Below, piece by piece: positions 1 through 8,449 of a stretch of DNA of 64,000 nt (the first letter of the stretch is position 1; every line of letters begins with the position of its first letter). Source of the stretch: a bacterium (GTDB taxonomy: Bacteria > Myxococcota_A > Bradymonadia > UBA7976 > UBA1532); assembly GCA_030427205.1 (NCBI GenBank), contig JAUHXC010000022.1:1-64000 (forward strand), in the 5' to 3' direction. The notes under the pieces are model-generated. The model searched no databases, was not told the DNA's origin, and saw only the letters and a list, made by a program, of their open reading frames with translations. Both the position numbers and the translations under genes were made by a program.

Positions 1-216
1 GTCCGAACGAGCCGGGGTTCCAGTAGTCGAGTCGAGGCAACCCTCGCGGGGTTCCTTCATGAGCTCAGCGCGGACTCCCGGTCCATTCAGTCGACCCGCG
101 GCGCGGGCCGTTCCATTCGGACTAGGGCCCGAATCGGCTCCGGTGTCCGCCCCGGCATCGCGTAGGTTGGTCATACACTGAGCAGCGCGAAGGGCCTTGG
201 CGGCGCTGTGACGTGA
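1..216. other. No gene recognised at the window edge
   Basis: No open frame with convincing coding character is seen in this stretch, which lies beyond the 3' end of the minus-strand kinase-like gene. A short partial gene cut by the window edge cannot be excluded. Confidence 0.4.
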
Positions 217-299
217 GTGTGACGTGAGCGGGCTCAGCCGAAGAGTGTGACGTGAGCGGGCTCAGCCGAAGAGTGTGACGTGAGCGGGCTCAGCCGAAG
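217..299. repeat. Three tandem copies of a 28-bp unit overlapping a stop codon
   Basis: Units begin at 217, 245 and 273, each starting GTGTGACGTGAGCGGG; the third is intact for 27 bases. The TGA stop of the kinase-like gene (complement of 290-292) and its last codons lie inside the third unit, so the repeat has encroached on or created the C-terminus of that protein. A partial unit (GTGACGTGAG) precedes it at about 208. Confidence 0.9.
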
Positions 300-1384
300 G
301 CCGACAGGCTCATCAACGCGTCGACGGCCCGCATCCGCGGACTGGTGGGCTCACCGCCGACGAGGGGCAGGGGACCGCTCTGCACCGCCCGGGCGGCGGG
401 TGGCGCCGAGGTCGGCACCGGCCGCTCACCGTGCCGGGTCACGAAGGCGGCCTTGAGCGCGATCGCCATCGCGCGGGCCCGCTTCCAGCGGCGGCTGCTC
501 GTCGGCTCCAGGGCGCGCTCGACCACCCCCGCCAGCGTGATGAACTCCGGCGCGAGCAGCAGCCTGGGCGGCCGCGCCCGACCGGCGGAGATGCGCTCGA
601 AGGGCGCCGTCGATCCGAAGGGCCGATTGCCCGTCAGCATCTCGTAGACCAACGCGCCGACCGTGTAGACGTCGGTCGTGGCGTCGACGGTGCCGCCGGT
701 CAAGCGCTCCGGCGCTCGGTAGCGCAGGCCCTCGTCGCGGGGGCACGGCGCCCGCAACTGCCCCGAATCCAGCGTCCCGCCGACATCGAGCAGGCGAATC
801 TCGTCGTTGCCCCGCAGGCCGCGGGGCGTGATGAGGATGTTCTCGGGGGTGAGGTGCCCGTGCACGCGACCATGGACGTGCAGCCGATCGAGTGAGGCCA
901 GAATGCGCAGCGCGATGTTGATCGCCCGGTTCGGCGGCAGCGGGCCGCGCTCGGCGAGCAGGGCGCGCAGCGAGACGCCGCGCAGGCCCTCACACACCGA
1001 CCAGACCAGCCCGTCGCTCTCGCGCCCGCCGGCCACGAAGACCGGCAGCGTGGCGTGGCGTACGCGGCGCAGCAGACGACTCTCGGCGGTCAATCGCTCG
1101 ATCCGCTCATCCGCGCCCACCGCGTAGGGCGGCACGGTCTTGATCGAGATCGGCTGGCCGGTCACCAGATCCCGACCCCGGTAGAGCGTGATCTCCTCGT
1201 GGCGGACCTGGCCGCCGAGCACGAGGAAGCGCCCGGCGAGGACCCGCCCGACGGAGGGATCCCGGCGGCTCTCGCCGAGGGTCTGCCGCGGCAACAGGAG
1301 CGTATCGTCGCTGGGGCAGCGATCGCCCAGATCACGGCAGGTGGTGGCGAAACCGCAGCGCTGGCAGATCAGGACGTTGCTCAT
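290..1384 (-). CDS. Zinc-ribbon Ser/Thr protein kinase-like protein, probable pseudokinase
   Basis: 364 aa. The N-terminus carries a Cys cluster (C7, C10, C16, C23) like a small zinc ribbon. A eukaryotic-type protein kinase fold follows: the beta-3 lysine is present (ISIK, K82), the metal-binding Asp is kept in DVG (D200), and an APE-like motif (RAPER, about 223-227) and the helix-F Asp (TTDVY) are present. The catalytic loop, normally HRDLKPEN, reads HGHLTPEN (175-182), so both the catalytic Asp and the following Lys are replaced. I infer weak or no phosphotransfer and a scaffolding or sensing role; the fold assignment is firm, the inactivity is inference. The ATG at 1384 is adopted because the Cys cluster follows at once. 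The gene is divergent from the DUF389 gene across 240 bp, and its last codons lie in a 28-bp tandem repeat. Confidence 0.85.
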   Translation of the reverse strand: MSNVLICQRCGFATTCRDLGDRCPSDDTLLLPRQTLGESRRDPSVGRVLAGRFLVLGGQVRHEEITLYRGRDLVTGQPISIKTVPPYAVGADERIERLTAESRLLRRVRHATLPVFVAGGRESDGLVWSVCEGLRGVSLRALLAERGPLPPNRAINIALRILASLDRLHVHGRVHGHLTPENILITPRGLRGNDEIRLLDVGGTLDSGQLRAPCPRDEGLRYRAPERLTGGTVDATTDVYTVGALVYEMLTGNRPFGSTAPFERISAGRARPPRLLLAPEFITLAGVVERALEPTSSRRWKRARAMAIALKAAFVTRHGERPVPTSAPPAARAVQSGPLPLVGGEPTSPRMRAVDALMSLSAFG

Positions 1385-1624
1385 GGCGACCCTCCCGGAT
1401 ACGTCATCGTCTATACGGTTATGTACGCTAAGTGAAGTCGCGTACGTTGATCAACTCAAAGTTGCGTCATTTTGTCGGGAGCCCGCAGCCAGCAGCCAGC
1501 GGGTGCCCGTTGCCGTCCCCGACGCAGGGCTGACCCCTTCGGAGATCCCAGCCCGCGCGCCCTCCACTGCGGAATGCGGTGATGCAGACCTTGCGTCCAC
1601 CGGAAACCCGGGGTACAGCCGGCC
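1385..1624. promoter_or_regulatory. Divergent promoter region with short palindromes
   Basis: This 240-bp gap separates two divergent genes and should hold both promoters. The part next to the kinase-like gene is locally AT-richer than its surroundings. It contains a perfect 10-bp palindrome GTTGATCAAC at 1446-1455, directly preceded by CGTACG (1441-1446), a candidate operator. No confident -35/-10 pair was assigned. Confidence 0.45.
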
Positions 1625-3433
1625 ATGGCTCTCATCGTCGTCGTCCAGTCCGCAGAAGAGGTCCCCGCGCTCGTCGGCTGGGCCTGGCAGATCGCCCTGG
1701 CCCGCACCGAGGGCATGGTCGTGCTCTATGCGCGGCCCGGTGGCGATACGCCCGCCGTCGAGATCGGCGAAGCCGAACTCGCGACCGCCGCTGACCCGGT
1801 GCTCAGCGCCATCGGTCGGGCGACGCTCGAAGCCCGGACGATGGCGGCGTCTCCCGAGACCTCTCCGGTGATTGTGCGCAGCGTCAGCGCGTCGGATGTC
1901 ATGGCGGCGATCAAGATCGAGGTCGCCCGCATCGAGCCCTCGCTGCTGGTGCTCGGCGGGCGTTGGTCAGCCGGGCGGCGCGGCCGGCCGCTCGTCCGGC
2001 GCGCGCTCGACGAGCTCTCGTGCTGCGTGATGGCCGTTATCGGAAAGGCCGACGCGCCGCCCCGGCGTACCCTGGTGGCCACCGCGAGCGGCCCGCACGC
2101 CGCCGCAGCGCTCGCACTCGCCGACGTCACCGCCCGACATCATGCCGGCAAGGTCACCGCGCTCTACGTCGAGGCGCCCGACATGGAGCACGGCGAAGCC
2201 GTCGGGCAGGCGGTCATCGCCCGGGCGCTCAAGGAGGCCGGTGTGTCTCCCGGGGCCCACCTCGATACCCGGGTGGTCTTCGACGTCTCGCCGCGCCAGG
2301 GCATCCAGGGCGCTTCGGGCGACGTCGACGCGGTCATGCTCGGTGCCTCGAATCAGGGCATCATCTATCGCCTGCTCTTCGGCTCCTTGCCGGAAGCCAT
2401 CGCAGCCGAGAGCGACGGTCCGGTGATCGCGGTGGTCCGAGCGGCGATGCCCTGGTCGGCCCGGGTGCGCTATGCGCTCGAGCAGGCCCTCTCGGTCTGG
2501 ATCCCCCAGATGAGCCGGGAAGACCGCGTCTCGCTCTACGAGCGGCTGCAGACCGGCTCCCGCTGGGGCTTCGACTTCATGGCGCTCATCGGGCTCTCCA
2601 CGTCGATCGCCGCGTTGGGCCTGATCCAGAGCTCAACGGCGGTCGTGATCGGGGCCATGCTCGTCGCGCCGCTGATGACGCCGCTGCTCGGGGCCGGGCT
2701 GGCGCTGGTTCAGGGCAACCAGGTGCTGCTGCGTCACGCGGTGCGCGCGGTGATCTTCGGTTTCGTGCTGGCGCTGGTGATCGGGGTTGCGGTGGGTCTG
2801 CTCAGCCCGGTGAAGGTGCTGACCGCCGAGATGGCCGCGCGCGGCGGCCCCACCTTGCTCGATATGGGCGTCGCCCTGTTGTCGGGCGTCGCCGCGGCGT
2901 TTGCGAGCGCCCGCCCGCATCTCCTCGCCGCCTTGCCCGGGGTCGCGATCGCCGCCGCGCTCGTTCCGCCGATCGCGACCGTGGGCCTCGCGCTGGCCTT
3001 CGGCGAGGTCGAGGTCGCCCGCGGCGCCGCGTTGCTCTTCGGTACGAACGTCGTCGCGATCATCCTCGGGGCCGCGCTGGCGCTGTGGGCGGCCGGCGTG
3101 CGCGGGCGCGGGGCGCGGCTGTGGGCGCGGCGAACCCTCGCCGGTCTCATCCTGGCGCTGTTCGGACTGGCCATGCCGCTCGGCGCGTATCTGCTCGATC
3201 TGTCGGGTACGCGGCCGAGCAACGTCACCGAAGAGGTCCGGCAGGTCGCCCAGAGCAACGGCTTTCGCTTTCTTTATCTCGAGCGGCGAAATCAGGCGCT
3301 CGAGGTCCATCTGCAGGGGCCGTATCTGCCCGATCCGGTCTTCGTGCAGCAGCTGCGTGAGGTCGCCTGGGAGCGATTCGGTGAGCCCGTCCCTGTCCGG
3401 GTGATTACGCAAATGGCCATCGAAGCCCGGTGA
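1625..3433 (+). CDS. DUF389 family membrane protein with N-terminal universal-stress-like region
   Basis: 602 aa. The first about 280 residues look like two universal-stress-protein-type alpha/beta domains: hydrophobic strands, then a GASNQGIIYRLLFGS segment near residue 245 resembling the USP phosphate-binding loop. From about residue 315 the protein turns into a multi-spanning membrane domain with the DUF389 signature (ALIGLSTSIAALGLIQSS, then VVIGAMLVAPLMTPLLG), with membrane segments to about residue 530 and a soluble C-terminal tail. DUF389 proteins are widespread but lack an agreed biochemical role; transport or envelope stress is plausible. The ATG at 1625 starts directly at the first beta-strand. 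No convincing operon partner lies downstream. Family assignment is firm; function is not known. Confidence 0.88.
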   Translation: MALIVVVQSAEEVPALVGWAWQIALARTEGMVVLYARPGGDTPAVEIGEAELATAADPVLSAIGRATLEARTMAASPETSPVIVRSVSASDVMAAIKIEVARIEPSLLVLGGRWSAGRRGRPLVRRALDELSCCVMAVIGKADAPPRRTLVATASGPHAAAALALADVTARHHAGKVTALYVEAPDMEHGEAVGQAVIARALKEAGVSPGAHLDTRVVFDVSPRQGIQGASGDVDAVMLGASNQGIIYRLLFGSLPEAIAAESDGPVIAVVRAAMPWSARVRYALEQALSVWIPQMSREDRVSLYERLQTGSRWGFDFMALIGLSTSIAALGLIQSSTAVVIGAMLVAPLMTPLLGAGLALVQGNQVLLRHAVRAVIFGFVLALVIGVAVGLLSPVKVLTAEMAARGGPTLLDMGVALLSGVAAAFASARPHLLAALPGVAIAAALVPPIATVGLALAFGEVEVARGAALLFGTNVVAIILGAALALWAAGVRGRGARLWARRTLAGLILALFGLAMPLGAYLLDLSGTRPSNVTEEVRQVAQSNGFRFLYLERRNQALEVHLQGPYLPDPVFVQQLREVAWERFGEPVPVRVITQMAIEAR

Positions 3434-3931
3434 TTTGTCTCGATTGACTGCCTTGAGACGTCTCAGCCTGTCTCTGTGAGACGGCTTGTTGGGCGAAGGC
3501 ATAGTCGCTGTGTGCTTTGGCACGGGTATTGAATACACCTGTAACCGTCGCAGCATTCCGACCCTCTTCGCACTCTGCCCTCGCGAACGGGATGCCGCGA
3601 TACGCCGGTCCTCCAAAATAGATTCTGAACCGGCCCGGCTTTCCCTCCGACCCGTCTTCTCTCCCTCGCACATCGAGAAGTCGGGTCGGAGGGTAATCTT
3701 TCCCCTCCGAAGCATACGCCCGCCTCCGTGGCGACGCTCCCTCCGATCACGAAGAGTCTCCAAGCCCGTCCTGGGGGACGCAGGTCATGCACCACCGTCG
3801 GTCCGCGAGACGCCGTCATAGGCTTGAACGACCCGCGGGCCGCAGCGGCAGGAGGCTACGGGGCGATACTCTGTTGGAGGGAGAGGAGATGGCTGGCGCC
3901 GCCCGATCGCGATGGGAGCGGGGCGGCGTGC
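3434..3931. other. Convergent intergenic region with hairpins
   Basis: These 498 bp separate the 3' ends of two convergent genes. No supported gene is seen. A 12-bp palindrome TGAGACGTCTCA (3454-3465) overlaps a 7-bp stem-loop CGTCTCA/TGAGACG (3459-3483) just after the DUF389 stop codon; this could serve as a weak terminator but lacks a T tract. A much longer hairpin lies at 3643-3693 and is listed separately. Confidence 0.6.
3643..3693. terminator. Long intergenic stem-loop between convergent genes
   Basis: CCCTCCGACCCG (3643-3654) pairs perfectly with CGGGTCGGAGGG (3682-3693). Inside it, after one T-T mismatch, CTTCTC (3656-3661) pairs with GAGAAG (3675-3680), leaving a 13-nt loop. An 18-bp interrupted stem between two convergent genes suggests a bidirectional terminator or RNA-stability element. 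No run of T follows on either strand, so intrinsic termination is uncertain. Confidence 0.5.
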
Positions 3932-5743
3932 TCAGCGCTTGCGACGGCGAATGACGACCACCGGGACATCGGTATCGCCCACCGTCCGGCGTCGGAAGAC
4001 GCCCGAGCGGGGGAGGGGCAGGCGCTCTTCGGGCGTCGTGACGCCCCGCCGCACGGCGGGCCCGTCGGCGGATGGCGTCGCGGTCGGCTGTGTCTCCGAG
4101 ACCGGCCGGCTCAGCTTGGGCACCGTGACCGCCGGCTTGGCCGGCGAGGACGCTGCGCTCGGCTTCGGCTGAGCCGGTGTCGCGCGCGGCCGCTCCTCCT
4201 GCCGACGCGGGGTCTCTTCGAGCGAAGCGATGCTCGGCTCCGGCCGGGGCGCCTCGTCGCGACGGGCCGTGCTCGAGCGGGCGGCCGGGCGATTCGCGCG
4301 GCGGAATACCTCCGGCATCGGTCGATCGTACCGTCGCCGCCGGGATTCACCGGCTGCGGGCGCGCGGCGGGCGGCTCGGTCGGCGTTGGCCGATTCGTCC
4401 CGTGCCTTGCCGGTCGTGGGCTCGGCGCGGCGGGCCGCAGCCGGCGCTGGCTTGCTCTTGCCCCCCGGCTTGCCCTTGCCCCCCGGCCTGCCTTTGTCGG
4501 ACCGCGAGCCACGCCCCTTGCGCTTCTTCTGCTCGAGCGCCCGCTTCCAGGCCTTGCGGTAGCGATTGCGATCGGCCTGGGCCTTGGCCTTGTTCTTCTT
4601 GGGCTTCTTCTGCTGCGGCGGCGGCGCGGGGATCGGCTCGAGCACCTCCTCGGGCACCTCGCTGAGCGGCTGGGCGCGCCAGATCCATCGCTTGTGCCCC
4701 GACGGCGCGAAGTCCGCCTCGAATGGCAGCTCGGCGCCGATGAGGCGCGCGAGTCGCTGGATGGGCTCGATCGCGCCCCCGACGCCTTTGGGGCGAACCA
4801 GGCCCAGGTGAGCCATCGCCTCGGGCATGGTCACCGTGCCCTGGCGTTCGAGCAGCGCCATGAAGTGCCGCGCGAGGCGGGGCACGCCTTCGAAGAGGTC
4901 GTCGGCCACCGGCCGGGCGGCGCCGTCTGCGCCGGTCTCGTCGGGGGCGGCGCCCTGCTCTTCGGGGGCGCCCTGCTCTTCCGGGGCGCCCTGCTCTTCG
5001 GGGGCGGCCTGCTCTTCGAGAGCGGCGCTCTGCTCCTCGGGGGCGGCGCTCTCGTCGTCCGCTCGAGCCGACTCGCCGCTCGGCGTGTCCTCGACGGCCG
5101 CTTCCGGATCGGCCCCGTCGGTCTGCGCCATCATCGTGCTGTCGGCCATCGAGGCCTCCTCCTCGCTCGGCTGGGCGCCTTCGTGCAGCTCAGGGCTCTC
5201 GGACATGGGCTCCTCGACCATCGGTTCATCGACGGACAGCGACACAACCGCCTGCGGACGGGGCGCGGGCGGCACGGCTGCATCGCCGTGCGCGGGAGGC
5301 CTGGTCGGTGTCCGTGGAGATTCGACCCCCCCGGAGACTAGGGCACGGGAAGGCCGAAGTGTCGGCTCGGGGCTGATTTTTTCCGGGGCTTTCCCGGCCG
5401 GGGCTGGCAAACGACCGGCGGACGAGGCGCCGGGCCCGGCCGCGTCCGGCGCTTCGTCCTCATGCTCGATGGCACTCGGGGAGACGCTGGATGGCTCGAC
5501 GGATGCGTCGAGCACCGGGTCGGTCTCGATGACGCCGGACAGCGCCGGGTCGAGCTCGATCTCGCCGCGCAGGGCCGGGTCGAGCTCCACCGGCGCGCTG
5601 TCCACGCTCGCCGCTTGCAGCGCAGCCCGCAGCGTGGCGCGGATCTCCGGCGGGACGTCCGCTGCGAAAGCGCTCAGAAGCGACTCGCACGCGTCGTCGG
5701 TGTTCCGTTCTGCGGAATCTTCGGGTTGCACCTTGGTGGACAT
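3932..5743 (-). CDS. Lys/Arg-rich low-complexity protein with a small helical domain; unknown function
   Basis: 603 aa, not recognised as a named family. An acidic, Ala/Pro/Glu/Ser-rich N-terminal half (with a run of APEEQG-type repeats near residues 245-270) leads to a compact segment beginning VPRLARHFMALLERQGTVTM and ending in a GHKRWIWR motif, which looks like a winged-helix-type domain. A long, strongly basic tail follows, rich in KKPKKNK, RKGRGSR and GGKGKPGG stretches, resembling histone-H1-like or RNA-binding tails. I infer a nucleic-acid-binding protein with a regulatory acidic arm. The ATG at 5743 faces a locally AT-rich divergent region. No signal peptide or membrane segment is visible. 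The frame is preferred over a long opposite-strand frame because it has a defined domain and an appropriate promoter-side start. Confidence 0.7.
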   Translation of the reverse strand: MSTKVQPEDSAERNTDDACESLLSAFAADVPPEIRATLRAALQAASVDSAPVELDPALRGEIELDPALSGVIETDPVLDASVEPSSVSPSAIEHEDEAPDAAGPGASSAGRLPAPAGKAPEKISPEPTLRPSRALVSGGVESPRTPTRPPAHGDAAVPPAPRPQAVVSLSVDEPMVEEPMSESPELHEGAQPSEEEASMADSTMMAQTDGADPEAAVEDTPSGESARADDESAAPEEQSAALEEQAAPEEQGAPEEQGAPEEQGAAPDETGADGAARPVADDLFEGVPRLARHFMALLERQGTVTMPEAMAHLGLVRPKGVGGAIEPIQRLARLIGAELPFEADFAPSGHKRWIWRAQPLSEVPEEVLEPIPAPPPQQKKPKKNKAKAQADRNRYRKAWKRALEQKKRKGRGSRSDKGRPGGKGKPGGKSKPAPAAARRAEPTTGKARDESANADRAARRAPAAGESRRRRYDRPMPEVFRRANRPAARSSTARRDEAPRPEPSIASLEETPRRQEERPRATPAQPKPSAASSPAKPAVTVPKLSRPVSETQPTATPSADGPAVRRGVTTPEERLPLPRSGVFRRRTVGDTDVPVVVIRRRKR

Positions 5744-6063
5744 CTATGCGTGACCTGCCTGTGTCGACTCCGAGGCATTACCATGAAGATCTTTGGGCGT
5801 CGATGAGAAAATATTACCACAACCTTTTGTAACAAATGACTCGGGAGAACGTTCTCGCTGCCTGGAGCCGCGGTTCATGTTTTTGAGACGAATGAAATTG
5901 TGCGTTGGTAACGCAATTTTTGTCGAGTCGGGGCAACCCCGGGGCTTCAACGGACAGCGCCGTGCACGCCTGCCTCCGGGCAAAAGATTGGAAATGACTT
6001 GATCTCTGACGCCCGATGGAGAGGATACGCGCGGGGAACGTAGAAGACCACATGGGGTCACCG
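5744..6063. promoter_or_regulatory. AT-richer divergent promoter region with palindrome GAGAACGTTCTC
   Basis: This 320-bp gap separates divergent genes and is much less GC-rich than its surroundings, as expected of promoters. It contains a perfect 12-bp palindrome GAGAACGTTCTC at 5845-5856, a candidate operator, and nearby A/T-rich tracts (around 5800-5838 and 5880-5925). No regulator can be assigned from sequence alone. Confidence 0.5.
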
Positions 6064-6522
6064 ATGAAGATTCAGACGCTGCTCGTCACCGCCGCCCTGC
6101 TCGCGTTCGCTGGCTGTTCGAAGGACAAGCCGGCCGCCAAGGGCGAAACCGAGGCACCGGCCAAGGCCGCTGCCGAGAAGGCCGCGCCCGCCGCTGCGCC
6201 CGCCCCTGCGGGCGAGCACCCGATCATCGCCCAGGTGGGCGGGGAGGCGGCCACCGTCTTCAAGCAGCGCTGTGGCACCTGCCACGGCCTCAGCGGCAAG
6301 GGCGACGGCGCCGCGGCCCAGGCGCTCAACCCCAAGCCCCGCAGCTTCGAAGACGCCGCCTGGCAGGCGACCATCACCGACGACCACATCAAGAAGGTGA
6401 TCGTCGAGGGCGGCGCCGCGGTCGGCAAGAGCCCGCTCATGGCGCCCAACCCCGATCTCAAGGGCAAGGACGACGTGGTCGCCGGCCTGGTGAAGATCGT
6501 CCGCGGCATGCAGAAGAAGTAG
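6064..6522 (+). CDS. Monoheme cytochrome c lipoprotein
   Basis: 152 aa from the ATG at 6064. A signal peptide with lipobox FAGC (Cys18) predicts export and lipidation. An Ala/Lys/Pro-rich linker then leads to a single class I cytochrome c domain: heme-binding CGTCH at residues 70-74, followed by GLSGKGDGAAA and a candidate axial Met in SPLMAPNP. It should be a membrane-tethered periplasmic electron carrier. An in-frame start at 6016 would place extra residues before the signal peptide, so the internal ATG is preferred. GC-rich stem-loops follow the stop codon. No oxidoreductase partner is adjacent, so its redox partner is unknown. Confidence 0.9.
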   Translation: MKIQTLLVTAALLAFAGCSKDKPAAKGETEAPAKAAAEKAAPAAAPAPAGEHPIIAQVGGEAATVFKQRCGTCHGLSGKGDGAAAQALNPKPRSFEDAAWQATITDDHIKKVIVEGGAAVGKSPLMAPNPDLKGKDDVVAGLVKIVRGMQKK

Positions 6523-6528
6523 CGCACG

Positions 6529-6567
6529 GGGCGGCGCAGAGCTGCCGCCCGGGCCCTGCAGAGGGCC
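6529..6567 (+). terminator. Possible terminator: two adjacent stem-loops after the cytochrome gene
   Basis: GGGCGGC (6529-6535) pairs with GCCGCCC (6544-6550), and GGCCCT (6552-6557) pairs with AGGGCC (6562-6567). They begin 7 nt after the stop codon. No T tract follows, so this is a weak terminator call. Confidence 0.4.
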
Positions 6568-6642
6568 GCGCTCGCTGGAAAACCGTGGTCGTCGGCTGCG
6601 CGGTTTGCGCGCTTTCGGCGGCCGCACGCCGAGGAGTCGGTC

Positions 6643-7158
6643 GTGATCGGTCGCATCATCGAGGCCGCGAGCGGCCCGCTCACATCCTCCCGCCGAAATC
6701 GAGGCGTCGCGTTGACGGCCGCCGGCATGGTCGGCCTGATGACCGGCAGCAAACTCGGCGCCCTGGGCCTCGCCGCGCGGGGCCTGCGCGACATCGAAGC
6801 CGAGTGGCGCGCGGCGCACCCCGACTTCGACGGCGGCGCGGCCGAACGTTGGCAACGGGCCATCGACTTCTACGCCGCGACCCATACGAACCCGACCAAT
6901 CGAGCGCTGCACATGGTGGGCATCCCCATCGTGGTCGGCGGCTTCACCGGCCTGCTGGTCTGGCCCCGCTACAGCCCGCCCTGGATCGTATCGGCCGGCG
7001 CCTGGACCGTCGGCTGGGGGCTCAACTTCGTCGGCCACGCGTTCTACGAGCGCAACGCGCCCGCTTTTGCCGACGACCCCTTGAGTTTCGTGGCCGGTCC
7101 GGTGTGGGATCTCATGCAGCTCAGGGATACGCTGGCCCGTCGGGCCCGCCCGAGCTGA
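6643..7158 (+). CDS. Mpo1-like (DUF962/YGL010w family) membrane protein
   Basis: 171 aa with a GTG start at 6643, preceded by AGGAG at a 6-nt spacing. The Mpo1-like region contains H81 and the segment NRALHMVGIP (N86, H90), then GHAFYERNAPAF (H132, E136, N138), plus hydrophobic segments around residues 92-107 and 112-130. Yeast Mpo1 is an Fe(II)-dependent dioxygenase acting on 2-hydroxy fatty acids; bacterial members are mostly uncharacterised. The conserved His residues suggest metal-dependent lipid oxidation. The N-terminus adds a hydrophobic stretch (about 20-45) not needed for the core domain. It sits upstream of, but not overlapping, the four-gene operon beginning at 7199. Family call firm, reaction inferred. 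Confidence 0.85.
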   Translation: MIGRIIEAASGPLTSSRRNRGVALTAAGMVGLMTGSKLGALGLAARGLRDIEAEWRAAHPDFDGGAAERWQRAIDFYAATHTNPTNRALHMVGIPIVVGGFTGLLVWPRYSPPWIVSAGAWTVGWGLNFVGHAFYERNAPAFADDPLSFVAGPVWDLMQLRDTLARRARPS

Positions 7159-7198
7159 CCGCTCCGCCGTCGGCCCGACGGCCCACATCGAGGTCCCG

Positions 7199-8449
7199 GT
7201 GGCCGAAGACCCCGATTCTCCGAATCCGTCCAGACGATCCAGCCGTCGGCGGCGCTCGCTCTCGCCCGAGGCGCGTATTCGCCGCGCGCTGCGTGAGCTG
7301 GGGCGGGCCACCCACGAGCTCGCCGAGCGTCGGCGAGCCGCGGTGCCCGAGAGCCTCTCGTTGACCGTGCCGCTCTCGGCCACCGACGACGATGGCTGGC
7401 GATCGCGGGCGGCCACGTTCGCCGAGAGCGTGGTGCACGCCCTCATCGCCCGGCCCGAGGCGGTGACCTGGCTCGACGGTGCGATGTACTGCTTCCAGTG
7501 CACGGCCGTCGACTGCCACCACGCCCGACCACCGGATCCGCAGCATACGTTCGCCGGCTACGTGCCGACGGGCAAGCCCACCTGGGTGCCGTTCATGGAG
7601 CTGTGCCTGCAGCGCCGGCCGCCGGGCTTCGACCGCCTGTTCGCCGAGCGCCCCGGGGTCGTCGCCTTCTCCGCCTCGGCGGCCGATCTGACCGAGGGTT
7701 TGCTGCCCGGCTTCGGCGGTGAGCAGGGCCGGGGCGGCTACACCGTGCTCGGACAGGTGGCGGTAGGGCTGCTGCCGCCGCATCTGGGCCCGCCGGAGGG
7801 CGGCCGCGCGGTGTTGACGGTGCAGGTGATCGAGACCCGGTTCCCGGGCGCCGAGCAGCGGCTGCGGCTCAACCTGATCGGCCTCGACCAGGGCGACATC
7901 GTGCGGGCGGCGGCCGACGGCGCGCCGCGTAATCCGGCCGAGCAGCTCCGGCGCACGCTGCATCGCACGCGGCAGAAGCTCGAGGCGCTGACCCGTCGGA
8001 TCGACAACGAAGAAGGCCGCGGGCGGGCCCTCGATATCGAGCGTCACGTCGGCCCGATCATCGGTCGATTGCGGGGGGATGTCAGCCGCATCTTCAACCC
8101 CGACCTGCGCCGCACGCGCCACGCCGAGAGCCGGCACCGCAGCGCAGGACGGCCGACGAGCACCGCGTGGGACGACGCCCGGGCGGTCAGTGACGACAAG
8201 CTGTTCGCCGATACCCGCCGCCATACGATCATCGTGCTCGGCCCGCGCAATCGGGCGCACGTCTTCACCGACCGCGGTCGCCACGTCACCAGCCTCAGGC
8301 TCGACGAGGGTGAGCTGGCCGGCAAGCTCGCCCGCAAGCGCTGGGTGCCGCTCGACGGCGAGCGCACCGGCGGGTTTCGCGCCGCGCTCGCCGAAGGCGC
8401 CGCGGAGGGCGATCGAGCCGAGGACGATCGCGCAGAGCACGATCGATGA
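7199..8449 (+). CDS. Conserved hypothetical protein with Cys/His cluster
   Basis: 416 aa, not recognised. A basic Ser/Arg-rich N-terminus is followed by a compact domain with the cluster CFQCTAVDCHH (C98, C101, C106, H107, H108), which could bind zinc or another metal. The C-terminal third is charged, with many Arg/Asp. No signal peptide or membrane segment is visible, so it is probably cytoplasmic. The GTG start at 7199 is supported by GAGG about 6 nt upstream. Its stop overlaps the next start as ATGA (8446-8449), making it the first gene of a four-gene translationally coupled operon with a propeller protein, an amino-acid permease and a secreted hydrolase. It may regulate or serve that unit, but no function can be assigned. 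Confidence 0.7.
   Translation: MAEDPDSPNPSRRSSRRRRSLSPEARIRRALRELGRATHELAERRRAAVPESLSLTVPLSATDDDGWRSRAATFAESVVHALIARPEAVTWLDGAMYCFQCTAVDCHHARPPDPQHTFAGYVPTGKPTWVPFMELCLQRRPPGFDRLFAERPGVVAFSASAADLTEGLLPGFGGEQGRGGYTVLGQVAVGLLPPHLGPPEGGRAVLTVQVIETRFPGAEQRLRLNLIGLDQGDIVRAAADGAPRNPAEQLRRTLHRTRQKLEALTRRIDNEEGRGRALDIERHVGPIIGRLRGDVSRIFNPDLRRTRHAESRHRSAGRPTSTAWDDARAVSDDKLFADTRRHTIIVLGPRNRAHVFTDRGRHVTSLRLDEGELAGKLARKRWVPLDGERTGGFRAALAEGAAEGDRAEDDRAEHDR

Noticed and set aside
3728..5341. Plus-strand open frame opposite the Lys/Arg-rich protein.
   Set aside because: No motif and a poor start; the minus-strand frame has a compact domain and starts at a proper divergent promoter region. Some doubt remains because both are low-complexity.
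5845..5856. LexA/SOS box reading of GAGAACGTTCTC.
   Set aside because: Known SOS boxes have a spacer between the GAAC and GTTC half-sites; here there is none. It is kept only as an unassigned palindrome.
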